Below are positions 55,524 to 64,000 of a stretch of DNA of 64,000 nt, one piece after another. Location of the stretch: NCBI GenBank assembly GCA_016458225.1, contig JAEMGR010000019.1:124001-188000 (forward strand), written 5' to 3'. Origin of the DNA: Myxococcaceae bacterium JPH2. GTDB lineage: Bacteria > Myxococcota > Myxococcia > Myxococcales > Myxococcaceae. Each line of letters begins with the position of its first letter. The first letter of the stretch is position 1. Made by a program: the position numbers and the translations under genes. The notes under the pieces are model-generated. The model made no database searches, was not told where the DNA came from, and was given only the letters and a program-made list of their open reading frames with translations.

Positions 55524-57449
55524 TCAGGCCTTGGCGATGCCGGAGGGGAGGGCGGGCGCAGCGGGCTCGGCGGGAGGGGCCTGCGGCCCGCGCTCTCGCC
55601 CGGGATGCATCTCCATCCCGGTCTCGTACGGCGTGGTACGGTTTCGCCCCGTGCGCTTGCTGCAATAGAGCGCCGAGTCCGCGCAATCCACCAGCATCTC
55701 CTGGCTGTTCGCGTCGGTGGGGAAGTGGGCCACGCCCACCGAGACGGTGATGTGCCCGCCGGGCAGGCCCGCCTGGGCGAGGTCCGGGGCATCGGCCACC
55801 GCGCGGCGCAGCTTCTCCGCGACCTCGGTGGCGTCCTCCTTGGTCACCTGCGGCAAGAGGAGGACGAATTCCTCGCCACCGTAGCGGCCCAGGGTGTCCA
55901 CCTTGCGCGCGCGCATCCTGAGCACGTCGCAGACCCGGCGGAGCGTCTCGTCACCCGCGCGATGGCCCGCGAGGTCGTTGAGCCGCTTGAAGTGATCCAC
56001 GTCCACCATCAGCAAGGCGAGCGGAACACCGAAGCGCTGCGCCCGAGCCATCTCCAACTCGAGCCGCTGGAACAGGTGGCGCCGGTTGGGCACGCCCGTG
56101 AGCGCGTCCGTGAGCGTGAGCGTCACCGTCTCCGCGTGGAGCCGCGCGTTCTGCACCGCGGTGGCGGCCTGGTCCCCCACCGACGTGAGCAGCTCGATCT
56201 CCTCCGCGGAGAAGCCGGCCGGCTGGGGCCGCAGGAAGTTGATGACGCCCAGCAGCGTGTCCACGTGCACCATGGGCACGGCCAACAGCGAGCCCTCGTC
56301 CTTGCGTCCGTTCACCAGGGCCCGACGCGCATAGACGCTGGTGCGGTCGGCGAGGTCGGGGATGTACACGGACTTGCGCGTCTGCGCGGCGCGGCCACAG
56401 GCGCCTTCGCCCATCGCGAACGTCATCCCCTCCGCGCCGCTGCCTTCCGGCCAGGCGCGGCGCACCTCCAGCATTCCGTCAGCGTTGACGAGCATGATGG
56501 AGAAGTCGGGGATGTGGAGCCGCTCCACCACGAGCTGGGTGATGCGCCCGAGCAGCTCGTCCAGCTCCAGCGTGGAGTTGAGCGAGCGCGCCACGTCGAA
56601 CAGGAGCGACAGCTCGCGCAGGCGCTCTTCCAATTCGTCCTTCAGCGCCAGCTTCTCCTTCACCAGCGCGAGGTCTCGGTGGGTGTCGATCTCCTCCACC
56701 TTCATGGACGTGAGGCGCGCCAGCATCTGGTTGAAGGCGGCGCCCAGCCGGGAGATTTCGTCCGTGCCGCGAGCCTCGGCGCGCACCAACAGGTCTCCGG
56801 CCTCGGCGCGGCGCATGACCTCGCTCAGTCGCTTCAGCGGGCGCGTGAGGACGAAGCGCAGCGCCAGCCACGTCACCAGTCCCAGCATGGCCGCGAACAG
56901 GGCCATCGCGCCGAGCGCGCTGCGGAACACCTGCTGGAGCTGGCGGTAGAGCACGGGCTCCGTCATGCGCACCTGGAGCACGCCCGCGCGCTGTCCCCCT
57001 TCGCCCGTGTGGCAGCCAGTGCACTCGGGGCCGCCCAGTGGACGCACCACCTCGGTGCCGTGCTCGCTGGAGCGTGCGGCCTCCGGGCCGGGAGCGGTCA
57101 GCCGGGTGGCCTCGGGGTGCAGGTGCCCTTGCTCGCCCGCGCGCCGGCTCCAGCGGATCCGCCCGTCGGGCGTGAGCACGCGCAGGTCCTCGACCGAGCG
57201 GAACAAGCGCGCATCCGATGCCAGCACTTCGGCCACGGCGCCGTGGGGCGGCGCGCCCGGGGCCTGGGGCAGGGTGAAGGTGGATGCGACGAACTCGGCC
57301 AGCGCGAGTGCTTCCAGGTGCGTGCCTTCGCGAACGGCCTGCCGCGCCTCACGTCCGAAGTGGCCCACGCCCAGCAACGCCACCACCAACCCGGGCAGGG
57401 CGATGCTCCACAACAACTTCCTACCAATCGTGTCGGGACCCAGGGCCAT
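55524..57449 (-). CDS. Membrane diguanylate cyclase with c-type haem sensor motif, HAMP, GAF and GGDEF
   Basis: A 641-residue protein. TM1 (11-29), a periplasmic region (30-178) containing CTGCH (143-147), TM2 (179-200), HAMP (about 200-252), a coiled coil, GAF (about 285-440) and GGDEF (about 445-605). The catalytic motif is GGEEF (524-528) and the inhibitory RxxD site (515-518) precedes it by five residues, so it should be an active, product-inhibited cyclase making c-di-GMP. CxxCH is the covalent haem attachment site, so the sensor may respond to redox state, NO, CO or O2. A promoter is at 57512-57540. Confidence 0.9.
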   Translation of the reverse strand: MALGPDTIGRKLLWSIALPGLVVALLGVGHFGREARQAVREGTHLEALALAEFVASTFTLPQAPGAPPHGAVAEVLASDARLFRSVEDLRVLTPDGRIRWSRRAGEQGHLHPEATRLTAPGPEAARSSEHGTEVVRPLGGPECTGCHTGEGGQRAGVLQVRMTEPVLYRQLQQVFRSALGAMALFAAMLGLVTWLALRFVLTRPLKRLSEVMRRAEAGDLLVRAEARGTDEISRLGAAFNQMLARLTSMKVEEIDTHRDLALVKEKLALKDELEERLRELSLLFDVARSLNSTLELDELLGRITQLVVERLHIPDFSIMLVNADGMLEVRRAWPEGSGAEGMTFAMGEGACGRAAQTRKSVYIPDLADRTSVYARRALVNGRKDEGSLLAVPMVHVDTLLGVINFLRPQPAGFSAEEIELLTSVGDQAATAVQNARLHAETVTLTLTDALTGVPNRRHLFQRLELEMARAQRFGVPLALLMVDVDHFKRLNDLAGHRAGDETLRRVCDVLRMRARKVDTLGRYGGEEFVLLLPQVTKEDATEVAEKLRRAVADAPDLAQAGLPGGHITVSVGVAHFPTDANSQEMLVDCADSALYCSKRTGRNRTTPYETGMEMHPGRERGPQAPPAEPAAPALPSGIAKA

Positions 57450-57511
57450 GCGCGCGGCAAACCGTTCTCAGCGGAGGGCTGGTTTACCGCCAGTTGCCGA
57501 AGAGTTGACGA

Positions 57512-57540
57512 ATTGTCAGTCCGGTAACGCGCACTGTCAA
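57512..57540 (-). promoter_or_regulatory. Promoter of the haem-sensor cyclase gene
   Basis: Minus strand: perfect TTGACA (57540-57535), 17-bp spacer, GACAAT (57517-57512, four of six consensus bases). The start would be near 57505, giving a leader of about 56 nt to the ATG at 57449. Confidence 0.55.
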
Positions 57541-57633
57541 ACGGACTCGCATCGAAACTGTGTGACGAATCGAGGTCGCCCATCACACGGGTTGCGTGCG
57601 AGGGCGCGCGAGGGCGTTACGCTGGTGGGACCG

Positions 57634-58416
57634 ATGACGCTGCCTTCTTTCGTGACGTCCTCCCTGCTGCCCGTTCCGCATGGCTTTTCCACCCGAGCGG
57701 GCGGGGTGTCCGAGGGCCCCTATGCCTCGCTCAACCTGGGGTTCGCGGTGGGGGATGAGCGCGAGCGCGTGGAGGAGAACCACCGAAGGCTCGCGAAGGC
57801 CGCCGGGGCCGCATTGGGTGCGCTGGGGCGCGTCTCGCAGGTCCACGGAGACCGGGTACTCGAAGCGCGCGGCGGCACGGCCGACGCGGGGCTGCGCCCG
57901 GTGCTCGGAGAGGCGGACGCCCTCTGGACCGAGGAGGAGGGGGGCTGGGTGGCGGTGGGGACGGCGGATTGCGTGCCCGTGCTGCTGGTGGATCCCGACG
58001 GCCAGCGGGTGGCGGCGGTGCACTCGGGGTGGCGGGGGACGGACGCGGACATCAGCGCGCGAGCGGTGGAGGTGCTGGTGGCGCGAGGGGCGCGGCCGGA
58101 GCGACTGCTCGCGGCGGTGGGGCCCGCCATCCAGCGCTGCTGCTACGAAGTCTCGCCGGAGCTGGCCGAGCGCTTCACGCGCCGCTTCGGCCCCGACGTG
58201 GTGACCCCTCATGCCACGCATCCCCATCTCGACCTGCCGTTCGCGGTGCGGCGCACGCTGCTCACGGCGGGGCTGCTGCCCGCACATGTGGACGTGCTAC
58301 AGGCCTGTACGGCGTGTGACGCGGCGCGGTTCTTCTCGCATCGCCGAGACGCGGGACGCACCGGGCGTCACCTCAACTTCGTGGTGAGGCGCTTCTCGCC
58401 TGGGCCGATTTCTTGA
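57634..58416 (+). CDS. pgeF: PgeF/YfiH-family (multicopper-polyphenol oxidase/laccase-domain) protein
   Basis: A 260-residue protein of the DUF152 fold. The metal ligands are visible: 'SQVHGDRV' (His71), 'TADCVPVLL' (Cys113) and 'AVHSGWRGT' (His130). 'AIGPAIQRCCYEV' is here 'AVGPAIQRCCYEV', and 'CTACDAARFFSHRRDAGRTGRHLNFV' closes the domain. In E. coli the protein keeps peptidoglycan composition correct by hydrolysing misincorporated precursors; other members act on purine nucleosides. GGTGGGA precedes the ATG. Confidence 0.93.
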   Translation: MTLPSFVTSSLLPVPHGFSTRAGGVSEGPYASLNLGFAVGDERERVEENHRRLAKAAGAALGALGRVSQVHGDRVLEARGGTADAGLRPVLGEADALWTEEEGGWVAVGTADCVPVLLVDPDGQRVAAVHSGWRGTDADISARAVEVLVARGARPERLLAAVGPAIQRCCYEVSPELAERFTRRFGPDVVTPHATHPHLDLPFAVRRTLLTAGLLPAHVDVLQACTACDAARFFSHRRDAGRTGRHLNFVVRRFSPGPIS

Positions 58417-58471
58417 CGCTCTCGGACGGGGCTTCCTATCCTCGGGAGCAGACCTCTCTCGACCCAGGCCC

Positions 58472-59302
58472 GTGCTGGAGCGCTCCTTCCTCTTCCGTCT
58501 GCTGGCTGCCGTGGCGCTGAGCGCGCCCTGCGCCTGCGCCACCACCTCCGCCTCATCGGCGGAACTCGTGGCGTTGCAGGCCGAGGTGCGCACGCTGCGC
58601 GACACGCAGTCTCGGCTCCAGGAGCGCCTGCAGCGCTTGGAGGACCGCGATGCTGTCAGTCGCGCTCCCCGAGCCGCCGCCGCGCCGGCGCCCGTGTCCT
58701 CCACTCCCGCCGCGGCAGAGGGCTCGTCCCTGAACCTGCCGCCGTCGGAGCTGGCGGTGGTGCGGCTCAAGCCCCGGAATGATCCCGCGCCTCGCATCCC
58801 CACCGCCGTCGCCGTGGTGGAGCCGGACTCGGATCAGATGGAGATGTTCATTTCTCCGGTGGAGGAGTCCTCGGCCGCGTCCGTCACGCCAGTCCATGAG
58901 TCGGGCCTGCCGGAGCGCGACCCCGCGGTGCTCGACGCGGAGTACGAGCACTCCGTTTCGCTCCTGCGCACGGGCAACGTGGAGGGCGGGGTGGAGCGAC
59001 TGGCCCGCTTCGCCGCGGAGAATCCCCGCCACCCCCGCGCCGACAACGCGCTGTACTTCAGCGGGTTGGGCCAGGTGGGGTTGAAGGACTACGCCGCCGC
59101 CGCGAAGACGTTCGAGCGGCTCATCGAGACCTATCCCGCCGGAGATGCCATGCTGGACGGCATGCTTCGGCTCGCGGAGTGCCGGGTGCGGCTGAACCAG
59201 GCCGCGCAAGCCCGTGCACTCTACACCCGCGTCGTCACCCAGTTCCCGGGGACGGCCGCCGCCACGCAGGCGGAGCAGCGGCTCGCCGCGCTCTCGCCTT
59301 GA
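58472..59302 (+). CDS. CpoB/YbgF-like TPR envelope protein
   Basis: A 276-residue exported protein. The N-terminal hydrophobic segment ends at 'APCACATT', which may be a lipoprotein site although the lipobox is poor. A short coiled coil (30-60, 'LVALQAEVRTLRDTQSRLQERLQRLED') is followed by a disordered stretch and three TPR-like repeats (about 150-275) of the YbgF type ('AEYEHSVSLLRTGNVEGGVERLARFAAENPRHPRADNALYFSGLGQVGLKDYAAAAKTFERLI'). CpoB coordinates peptidoglycan synthesis with the Tol-Pal system. No tol genes are adjacent. GTG start. It is followed 29 nt later by the LysM gene. Confidence 0.8.
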   Translation: MLERSFLFRLLAAVALSAPCACATTSASSAELVALQAEVRTLRDTQSRLQERLQRLEDRDAVSRAPRAAAAPAPVSSTPAAAEGSSLNLPPSELAVVRLKPRNDPAPRIPTAVAVVEPDSDQMEMFISPVEESSAASVTPVHESGLPERDPAVLDAEYEHSVSLLRTGNVEGGVERLARFAAENPRHPRADNALYFSGLGQVGLKDYAAAAKTFERLIETYPAGDAMLDGMLRLAECRVRLNQAAQARALYTRVVTQFPGTAAATQAEQRLAALSP

Positions 59303-59331
59303 AGACCTTTTCGTCGAAAGGACGTCGTCCG

Positions 59332-60543
59332 ATGCGCACCCGGATCCTCGCCTCGCTGCTCGTGCCACTTGCCATCGCACCCGTCTGGACGGCCCGCGCT
59401 CAGCAGCAAGATGGCGCCGAAGACGAGTCCTCCCAGGGCGGTGAGACGGAGGGCACCGAGGTCGCCGATGAGCCCGAGCGTCCCACCCGCGTCGCCGTCC
59501 CCCCAGGCACCCAGGGCCGCGAGAGCGCGCCGGGTGAGGTCCACACGGTGGAGTCGGGAGACACGCTGTGGGACCTGTCCCAGCGCTACCTCGGCAGCCC
59601 CTGGTACTGGCCCAAGGTCTGGTCCTACAACCCGGAGATCGCCAACCCGCACTGGATCTACCCGGGCAACCAGGTCCGCTTCTTCGCCGCGGGCGAGGAA
59701 GTTCCCTCGCGCGTCGAGGCGGGAGCGCCCGCGGAGGTCGCGCCGGCCACGGAGATCCCCGAGGAGACCAACGCGGTCACCGTCAGCGGGAAGATTGGCT
59801 ACGACGGCTCCAACGCCACCACCGTGACGACGCAGGCTTTCGTCACCGCGCGCGAGCTGGACGAGGCGGGCCGCATCGAGGGCGCGTCCACGGGCTCGGT
59901 GATGCTGTCCGCGCCGGATCAGGTCTACGTGCGCTTCAAGCGCAACAAGGCCGCCAAGGTGGGCGACCGCTACATCGTCTTCCACACCCAGCAAGAGGTG
60001 AAGCACCCGGTGACGGGCGCTCGCGCGGGCTACCTCACCCAGCTGCTGGGCTCGCTGCGCGTGGTGGCGCTGAACGATCAGGTCGTCACGGCGCAGATCA
60101 TGGAGACGTGGGACCCCATCTCCCGCGGTGACCTGGTGGGCCCCTACGGCGAGCACCTCACCTCGAAGGTCGCGCCCAAGCCCAACGCCAAGGAAGTGCA
60201 GGGCGTCGTCCTCCTCCCGATGGTGCCGTACCTGACCATGGTCGCGGAGAACTACTTCGTCGTCATCGACCGGGGCAGCGCCGAAGGCGTGCAGCTGGGC
60301 AACACCTTCACCATCGAGCGCAAGGGCGACCCGTCCAACGACGTGCTGGGCAAGCCGCATCCCAAGCCCGGCGAGGTGGCCAAGAACGACCGCGTCTATC
60401 CCTGGGAGCGCATTGGCCAGTGCATGGTCACCGAGCTGCGCGAGCACAGCTCGAACTGTCTCCTGAGCCGGACCCTCCAAGAGATTGGTCCCGGCGACCG
60501 GGCGGTGATGCGGGTGGGTGGCGCACCCACCGCGAGCCGCTGA
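59332..60543 (+). CDS. Exported LysM-domain protein
   Basis: A 403-residue protein with a signal peptide ending at 'WTARAQ'. An acidic low-complexity region leads to one LysM domain (69-117, 'HTVESGDTLWDLSQRYLGSPWYWPKVWSYNPEIANPHWIYPGNQVRF'), which binds peptidoglycan. The remaining 280 residues form beta-rich repeats such as 'VYVRFKRNKAAKVGDRYIVF' and 'FVVIDRGSAEGVQLGNTFTI', a pattern seen in LysM proteins of unknown function. The ATG at 59332 follows AAAGGA. It is probably in one operon with the CpoB-like gene. Confidence 0.85.
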   Translation: MRTRILASLLVPLAIAPVWTARAQQQDGAEDESSQGGETEGTEVADEPERPTRVAVPPGTQGRESAPGEVHTVESGDTLWDLSQRYLGSPWYWPKVWSYNPEIANPHWIYPGNQVRFFAAGEEVPSRVEAGAPAEVAPATEIPEETNAVTVSGKIGYDGSNATTVTTQAFVTARELDEAGRIEGASTGSVMLSAPDQVYVRFKRNKAAKVGDRYIVFHTQQEVKHPVTGARAGYLTQLLGSLRVVALNDQVVTAQIMETWDPISRGDLVGPYGEHLTSKVAPKPNAKEVQGVVLLPMVPYLTMVAENYFVVIDRGSAEGVQLGNTFTIERKGDPSNDVLGKPHPKPGEVAKNDRVYPWERIGQCMVTELREHSSNCLLSRTLQEIGPGDRAVMRVGGAPTASR

Positions 60544-60592
60544 AGCACGGCAGGAATCCTGCACGCCCCGGTCGCACGGAGGGGCTCAGCGC

Positions 60593-60621
60593 TTGACCGC
60601 TGCCAGTCCGGTGTTTATGTG
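60593..60621 (+). promoter_or_regulatory. Promoter candidate for the dprA-topA operon
   Basis: TTGACC (60593-60598), 17-bp spacer, TATGTG (60616-60621). The leader to the dprA ATG would be about 36 nt. The -10 is weak. Confidence 0.35.
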
Positions 60622-60663
60622 TCGCGCCCCTCCCGACGGACCCATCCTCTATATAGGTGGGTA

Positions 60664-61806
60664 ATGCGTGGGGGGGCGGGTATGGCGGACGCGGCGACGA
60701 ACCATCTCTCGGCGGAACAACAGGCGTGTCTGGCGCTCTGGGCCATTCCTGGTCTGGGGCCTCGGACGCTCGCGGGGCTTCGTGTGTTCGCGCAGGGAGA
60801 CCTGGGCGCGCTGGCGAGCAGCCCGGTGAGGGAGTGGGTGGCCCGCGCGCCAGTGCCCGCGCCCGTGCGAGCGCGGCTCGCCCGAGTCGAGTCGCTCCCG
60901 GCGTTGGCGGAGCGCCTCTGGACTGCCTGTCAGTCATCCGGGACCCAGGTGGCCTTCGCGGGGCAGCCCGCGTACCCGGAGCGGCTGCGGGAGGTGGCGG
61001 ATGCGCCTCCGCTGCTTTTCTATCGGGGAGAGCCGGGGCCTCCTCGGCGCCGGGTGGCCATGGTGGGCAGCCGGCATCCGGACCAGGGATTCCTGCCCTT
61101 TGCCCGCACGTTCGCCCGACGCGTGGCGGAATCCGGCGTGGGGGTGGTGTCGGGCGCGGCGGCGGGGGTGGACCGAGCGTGCCACTGGGGAGCGCTCGAC
61201 GCGGATGGGGAGACGTGGGCGTTCCTGGGGTCCGCGCTGGACGCGTTGGACCCAGCCCAGGCCCGGCTGCTGCCTCACCTCCTGGGACGTGGGGGCGTGT
61301 TCTTCAGTGAACTCCCACCGGGCGTCCGAGCCAGCACGACGACGTTCCCGCGCCGCAACCGGCTCATTTCCGGCGCATCGGACGCGATCCTGGTGCTCCG
61401 GGCCGGCCTGTCGTCCGGCAGTCTCTATACGGTGGAGGCCGGGAGGGCCCAGGGCCGGCCGGTGCTCGCCTTGCCCGGCGACGTGTGGCAGGAGGCGGCG
61501 GCCGGCTGCAATGCCCTGCTTCGGGACGGGCTGGCGCGGGCGTGCACGTCTCCCGAAGACGTGTGGCGGGCGGTGGGCATCCATCCAGGACGGGCCGTAC
61601 CTCCTGGAGAGGACGCTTCATGGTGGGAGGCGCTTTCCACGGAAGCGCGTGGGGCCTACCGGTTGTTGGGCAAGGTTCCCCGCTCTTTCGATGACGTCCT
61701 GGCGGGCGGCCAGTTATCGGTGGCGGCCCTGACGAGCGCCTTGGTGGAGTTGGAGTTGTCGGGGCTGGTGGTTCAGCACCCGGGAAAGCTGTACGAGAAG
61801 GTCTGA
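60664..61806 (+). CDS. dprA: DNA processing protein DprA (Smf)
   Basis: A 380-residue protein that loads RecA onto incoming single-stranded DNA during transformation. An N-terminal SAM-like region ('LWAIPGLGPRTLAGLRVF') is followed by the Rossmann core: 'AMVGSRHPDQGF', 'GVGVVSGAAAGVDRACHWGAL', 'FPRRNRLISGASDAILVLRAGLSSGSLYTVEAGRAQGRPVLALPGDV'. A C-terminal winged helix (about 310-375) completes it. AGGTGGG precedes the ATG at 60664; ATG at 60682 is an alternative. topA follows 22 nt later, the widely conserved smf-topA pairing. Confidence 0.95.
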   Translation: MRGGAGMADAATNHLSAEQQACLALWAIPGLGPRTLAGLRVFAQGDLGALASSPVREWVARAPVPAPVRARLARVESLPALAERLWTACQSSGTQVAFAGQPAYPERLREVADAPPLLFYRGEPGPPRRRVAMVGSRHPDQGFLPFARTFARRVAESGVGVVSGAAAGVDRACHWGALDADGETWAFLGSALDALDPAQARLLPHLLGRGGVFFSELPPGVRASTTTFPRRNRLISGASDAILVLRAGLSSGSLYTVEAGRAQGRPVLALPGDVWQEAAAGCNALLRDGLARACTSPEDVWRAVGIHPGRAVPPGEDASWWEALSTEARGAYRLLGKVPRSFDDVLAGGQLSVAALTSALVELELSGLVVQHPGKLYEKV

Positions 61807-61828
61807 GGTAGTTCGAGGTAGGAGAGTC

Positions 61829-64000
61829 ATGGCCACGCGGACGAAGAAGAAGGCGAGCGACACGGAGGCGGCCGAGGAGACGACCGCCCGCAAGACGGCG
61901 GCGCGCAAGTCGCCGGCCAAGGCGAAGAAGCCTGCGGCCAAGGCCAAGAAGACGGCGGCCCGTCGGCGGCCGGCGGCTCAGTCTGGCGAGCTGGCCTCCG
62001 TCGAGGCGGACGCCGAGGTGGAGCCCACTCCGCGCGGCAAGGGCCCGCACTACCTGGTGGTGGTGGAGTCGCCGGCGAAGGCGAAGACCATCAAGAAGTA
62101 CCTGGGCAGCGGCTACACCGTGAAGGCCTCGGTGGGCCACGTGAAGGACCTGCCCAAGAGCAAGATGGGCGTCGACGTGGAGCACGGCTTCCAGCCCCAG
62201 TACGAGGTCATCAAGGGCAAGGAGAAGGTGCTCAACGAGCTGAAGAAGATGGCCAAGTCGGTGGACAAGGTCTTCCTGGCCACAGACCCGGATCGCGAGG
62301 GCGAGGCCATCGCCTGGCACATCAAGGATGAGCTGGCGCACCCGGACTCCATGCGGGTGACCTTCAACGAAATCACCAAGAAGGCCATCCAAGAGGCCAT
62401 CGCGCACCCGCGCGAGCTCAACCAGGACAACTACGACTCGCAGCAGACGCGGCGCATCCTGGACCGGTTGGTCGGCTATCAAATCTCGCCGCTGCTCTGG
62501 AAGAAGATCCGCCGCGGCCTGTCCGCCGGACGCGTGCAGTCGGTGGCGGTGCGGCTCATCGTGGAGCGCGAGGAGGAGATCAAGCGCTTCACCCCCGAGG
62601 AGTACTGGTCGCTGGACGCGCTGCTGGAGGGCCCCGCGGGCCCGCCGCCGTTCAAGGCCAAGCTGTCCAAGGTGGACGGCAAGAAGGTGGAGCTGAAGGA
62701 CCGCGCGACCACCGAGGGGCTCGTCTCCGAACTGCAGCGGGCGGACTTCGTGGTGTCCAAGGTGGACCGCCGCGAGCGTCGCCGCAACGCGCCCGCGCCG
62801 TTCATCACCTCCAAGCTCCAGCAGGAGGCCGCCAACCGCCTGCACTTCACAGCCAAGAAGACGATGACGCTGGCCCAGAAGCTCTACGAGGGCGTGCCCC
62901 TCGGCGAGGAGGGCCAGACGGCGCTCATCACGTACATGCGTACGGACTCCACGCGTCTGTCCGATGACGCCGTCAAGCAGGTGCGCGAGTTCATCGGCAC
63001 GAAGTACGGCGCGGACATGCTCCCCGAGGAGCCGGTGGTGTACCGCAGCCGCAAGGGCGCGCAGGACGCGCACGAGGCCATCCGGCCCACGTCGCTGGAG
63101 TACCCTCCCGAGCGCGTGCGCGCCCACTTCGAGGCGATGGATGAGCTCGACATGTTCCGGCTGTACGAGCTCATCTGGAACCGCTTCGTCGCCTGTCAGA
63201 TGAAGCCCGCCGTCTATGATCAGACGGCCGCGGACATCGCCGCGGGCCGCGCCACGTTCCGCGCCTCGGGCAGCACGCTGAAGTTCCCGGGCTACCTCGC
63301 GGTGTACGGCGCGGGCCTGACGCCCGAGGAAGAGGCGGAGAAGGAGAAGGCCAAGGCCGCGGGCGAGGAGGGCGCCGAGGACGCCGTCGGCGAGCTGCCC
63401 CCGCTCAACGAGGGCGAGAAGCTGGCCCTCCAGAAGCTCCTGCACGAGCAGCACTTCACCCAGCCGCCCCCGCGCTTCAGTGAGGCCACGCTGGTGAAGG
63501 AGCTCGAGGAGAAGGGCATCGGCCGTCCGTCCACCTACGCCGCCATTCTCTCCACCATCCAGGACAAGAAGTACGTGGAGAAGCTGGAGGGGCGCTTCCG
63601 TCCCACCGACCTGGGGCAGATGACCAACGAGATGCTGGTCAAGCACTTCCCCCACGAGATGGACGTCACCTTCACCGCGAGCATGGAGGAGAAGCTGGAC
63701 CAGATCTCCGACGGCGGCGCGAGCTGGAAGGTCGTGCTCAAGGACTTCTACGGCCCCTTCAAGGAGACGCTGGAGAAGGCCGAAGCGGAGATGCGCGACG
63801 TCAAGCGCGAGGAGATCAAGACGGACATTGCCTGCGAGAAGTGCGGCAATCCGTTCGTCATCAAGTTCGGGAAGATGGGCCACTTCCTGGCGTGCTCGAA
63901 CTACCCCGACTGCAAGAACACGAAGGACTTCAAGCGCGACGCCGAGGGCAAGATCGTCATCGTGGAAGAGGAGACCACGGACGAGAAATGCGAGAAGTGC
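61829..64000 (+). CDS. topA: DNA topoisomerase I, 3' end beyond the window
   Basis: 724 residues are visible of a type IA topoisomerase that relaxes negative supercoils. A 70-residue Lys/Ala-rich extension precedes the TOPRIM domain ('[19 protein letters not shown]', Glu80; '[14 protein letters not shown]'). The active-site Tyr369 is in '[12 protein letters not shown]'. The zinc-finger region '[27 protein letters not shown]' has begun, and a second CxxC pair is the last thing read. ATG at 61829 has GGAG 5 nt upstream. The basic N-terminus is histone-like and probably adds DNA binding. Confidence 0.97.
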   Translation, partial: MATRTKKKASDTEAAEETTARKTAARKSPAKAKKPAAKAKKTAARRRPAAQSGELASVEADAEVEPTPRGKGPHYLVVVESPAKAKTIKKYLGSGYTVKASVGHVKDLPKSKMGVDVEHGFQPQYEVIKGKEKVLNELKKMAKSVDKVFLATDPDREGEAIAWHIKDELAHPDSMRVTFNEITKKAIQEAIAHPRELNQDNYDSQQTRRILDRLVGYQISPLLWKKIRRGLSAGRVQSVAVRLIVEREEEIKRFTPEEYWSLDALLEGPAGPPPFKAKLSKVDGKKVELKDRATTEGLVSELQRADFVVSKVDRRERRRNAPAPFITSKLQQEAANRLHFTAKKTMTLAQKLYEGVPLGEEGQTALITYMRTDSTRLSDDAVKQVREFIGTKYGADMLPEEPVVYRSRKGAQDAHEAIRPTSLEYPPERVRAHFEAMDELDMFRLYELIWNRFVACQMKPAVYDQTAADIAAGRATFRASGSTLKFPGYLAVYGAGLTPEEEAEKEKAKAAGEEGAEDAVGELPPLNEGEKLALQKLLHEQHFTQPPPRFSEATLVKELEEKGIGRPSTYAAILSTIQDKKYVEKLEGRFRPTDLGQMTNEMLVKHFPHEMDVTFTASMEEKLDQISDGGASWKVVLKDFYGPFKETLEKAEAEMRDVKREEIKTDIACEKCGNPFVIKFGKMGHFLACSNYPDCKNTKDFKRDAEGKIVIVEEETTDEKCEKC

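Noticed and set aside
60550-60562. GCAGG-AAT-CCTGC after the LysM gene as a terminator
   Set aside because: Only 5-bp arms, a 3-nt loop and no T-tract.

Overview
The window is a 64 kb stretch of a very GC-rich chromosome from a predatory, gliding delta-proteobacterium of the order Myxococcales, most likely the Myxococcaceae/Archangiaceae group. The evidence is the strong G/C third-position bias (which opens long false frames opposite nearly every gene), a recognisable AglZ gliding-motility protein, a eukaryote-type Ser/Thr kinase, and many secreted TPR, LysM and low-complexity proteins. I see no tRNA, rRNA, insertion sequence, prophage or CRISPR array. One non-coding RNA, 6S RNA, is recognisable.

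Region 1-14 kb is mostly lipid metabolism. An SCP2 sterol-carrier gene and an alpha-methylacyl-CoA racemase gene are followed by a tightly overlapping six-gene operon (1817-6640): acyl carrier protein, soluble di-iron acyl-ACP desaturase-like enzyme, AcpS-type phosphopantetheinyl transferase, hot-dog thioesterase, alpha/beta hydrolase and fatty acyl-AMP ligase. Together they look like a self-contained route that activates a fatty acid, loads it on its own carrier, oxidises it and releases it. An RND efflux operon with its MarR regulator (12657-7780, minus strand) and an acyl-CoA dehydrogenase follow. The acyl-CoA dehydrogenase and SCP2 genes share an almost identical 16-bp palindrome just upstream of their start codons, so they probably belong to one fatty-acid regulon.

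Region 14-31 kb holds a CPBP membrane protease, a second MarR regulator with an apparently leaderless promoter, a GlcD-type FAD oxidase, an orphan branched-chain-amino-acid-type binding lipoprotein, small zinc-ribbon and membrane proteins, RlmE, a giant alpha-2-macroglobulin-like protein, a secreted EndoU-like protein, TyrS, a YmdB-type phosphodiesterase and 5-formyl-THF cyclo-ligase. 6S RNA lies directly upstream of the cyclo-ligase, an association known from many other bacteria.

Region 31-42 kb carries a TPR protein coupled to a Ser/Thr kinase, a cysteine desulfurase coupled to a DHH phosphoesterase, an AAA ATPase with a winged-helix N-terminus paired with a Fic-fold protein that has lost its catalytic residues, branched-chain aminotransferase, and a MoxR ATPase followed by a patatin-like lipase.

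Region 42-54 kb is the motility and polysaccharide block. AglZ (pseudo-receiver plus giant coiled coil) is next to a glycosyltransferase with a nearly 1000-residue disordered tail built on a PTPIVRRP repeat. Divergent from these are a DUF4912 protein and a GH57 glucan-branching-type enzyme. Region 54-64 kb holds a DegP/HtrA protease, a diguanylate cyclase with a c-type haem motif in its sensor region, a PgeF/YfiH-family protein, a CpoB-like TPR protein, a LysM protein, DprA and the start of TopA, which runs off the end of the window.
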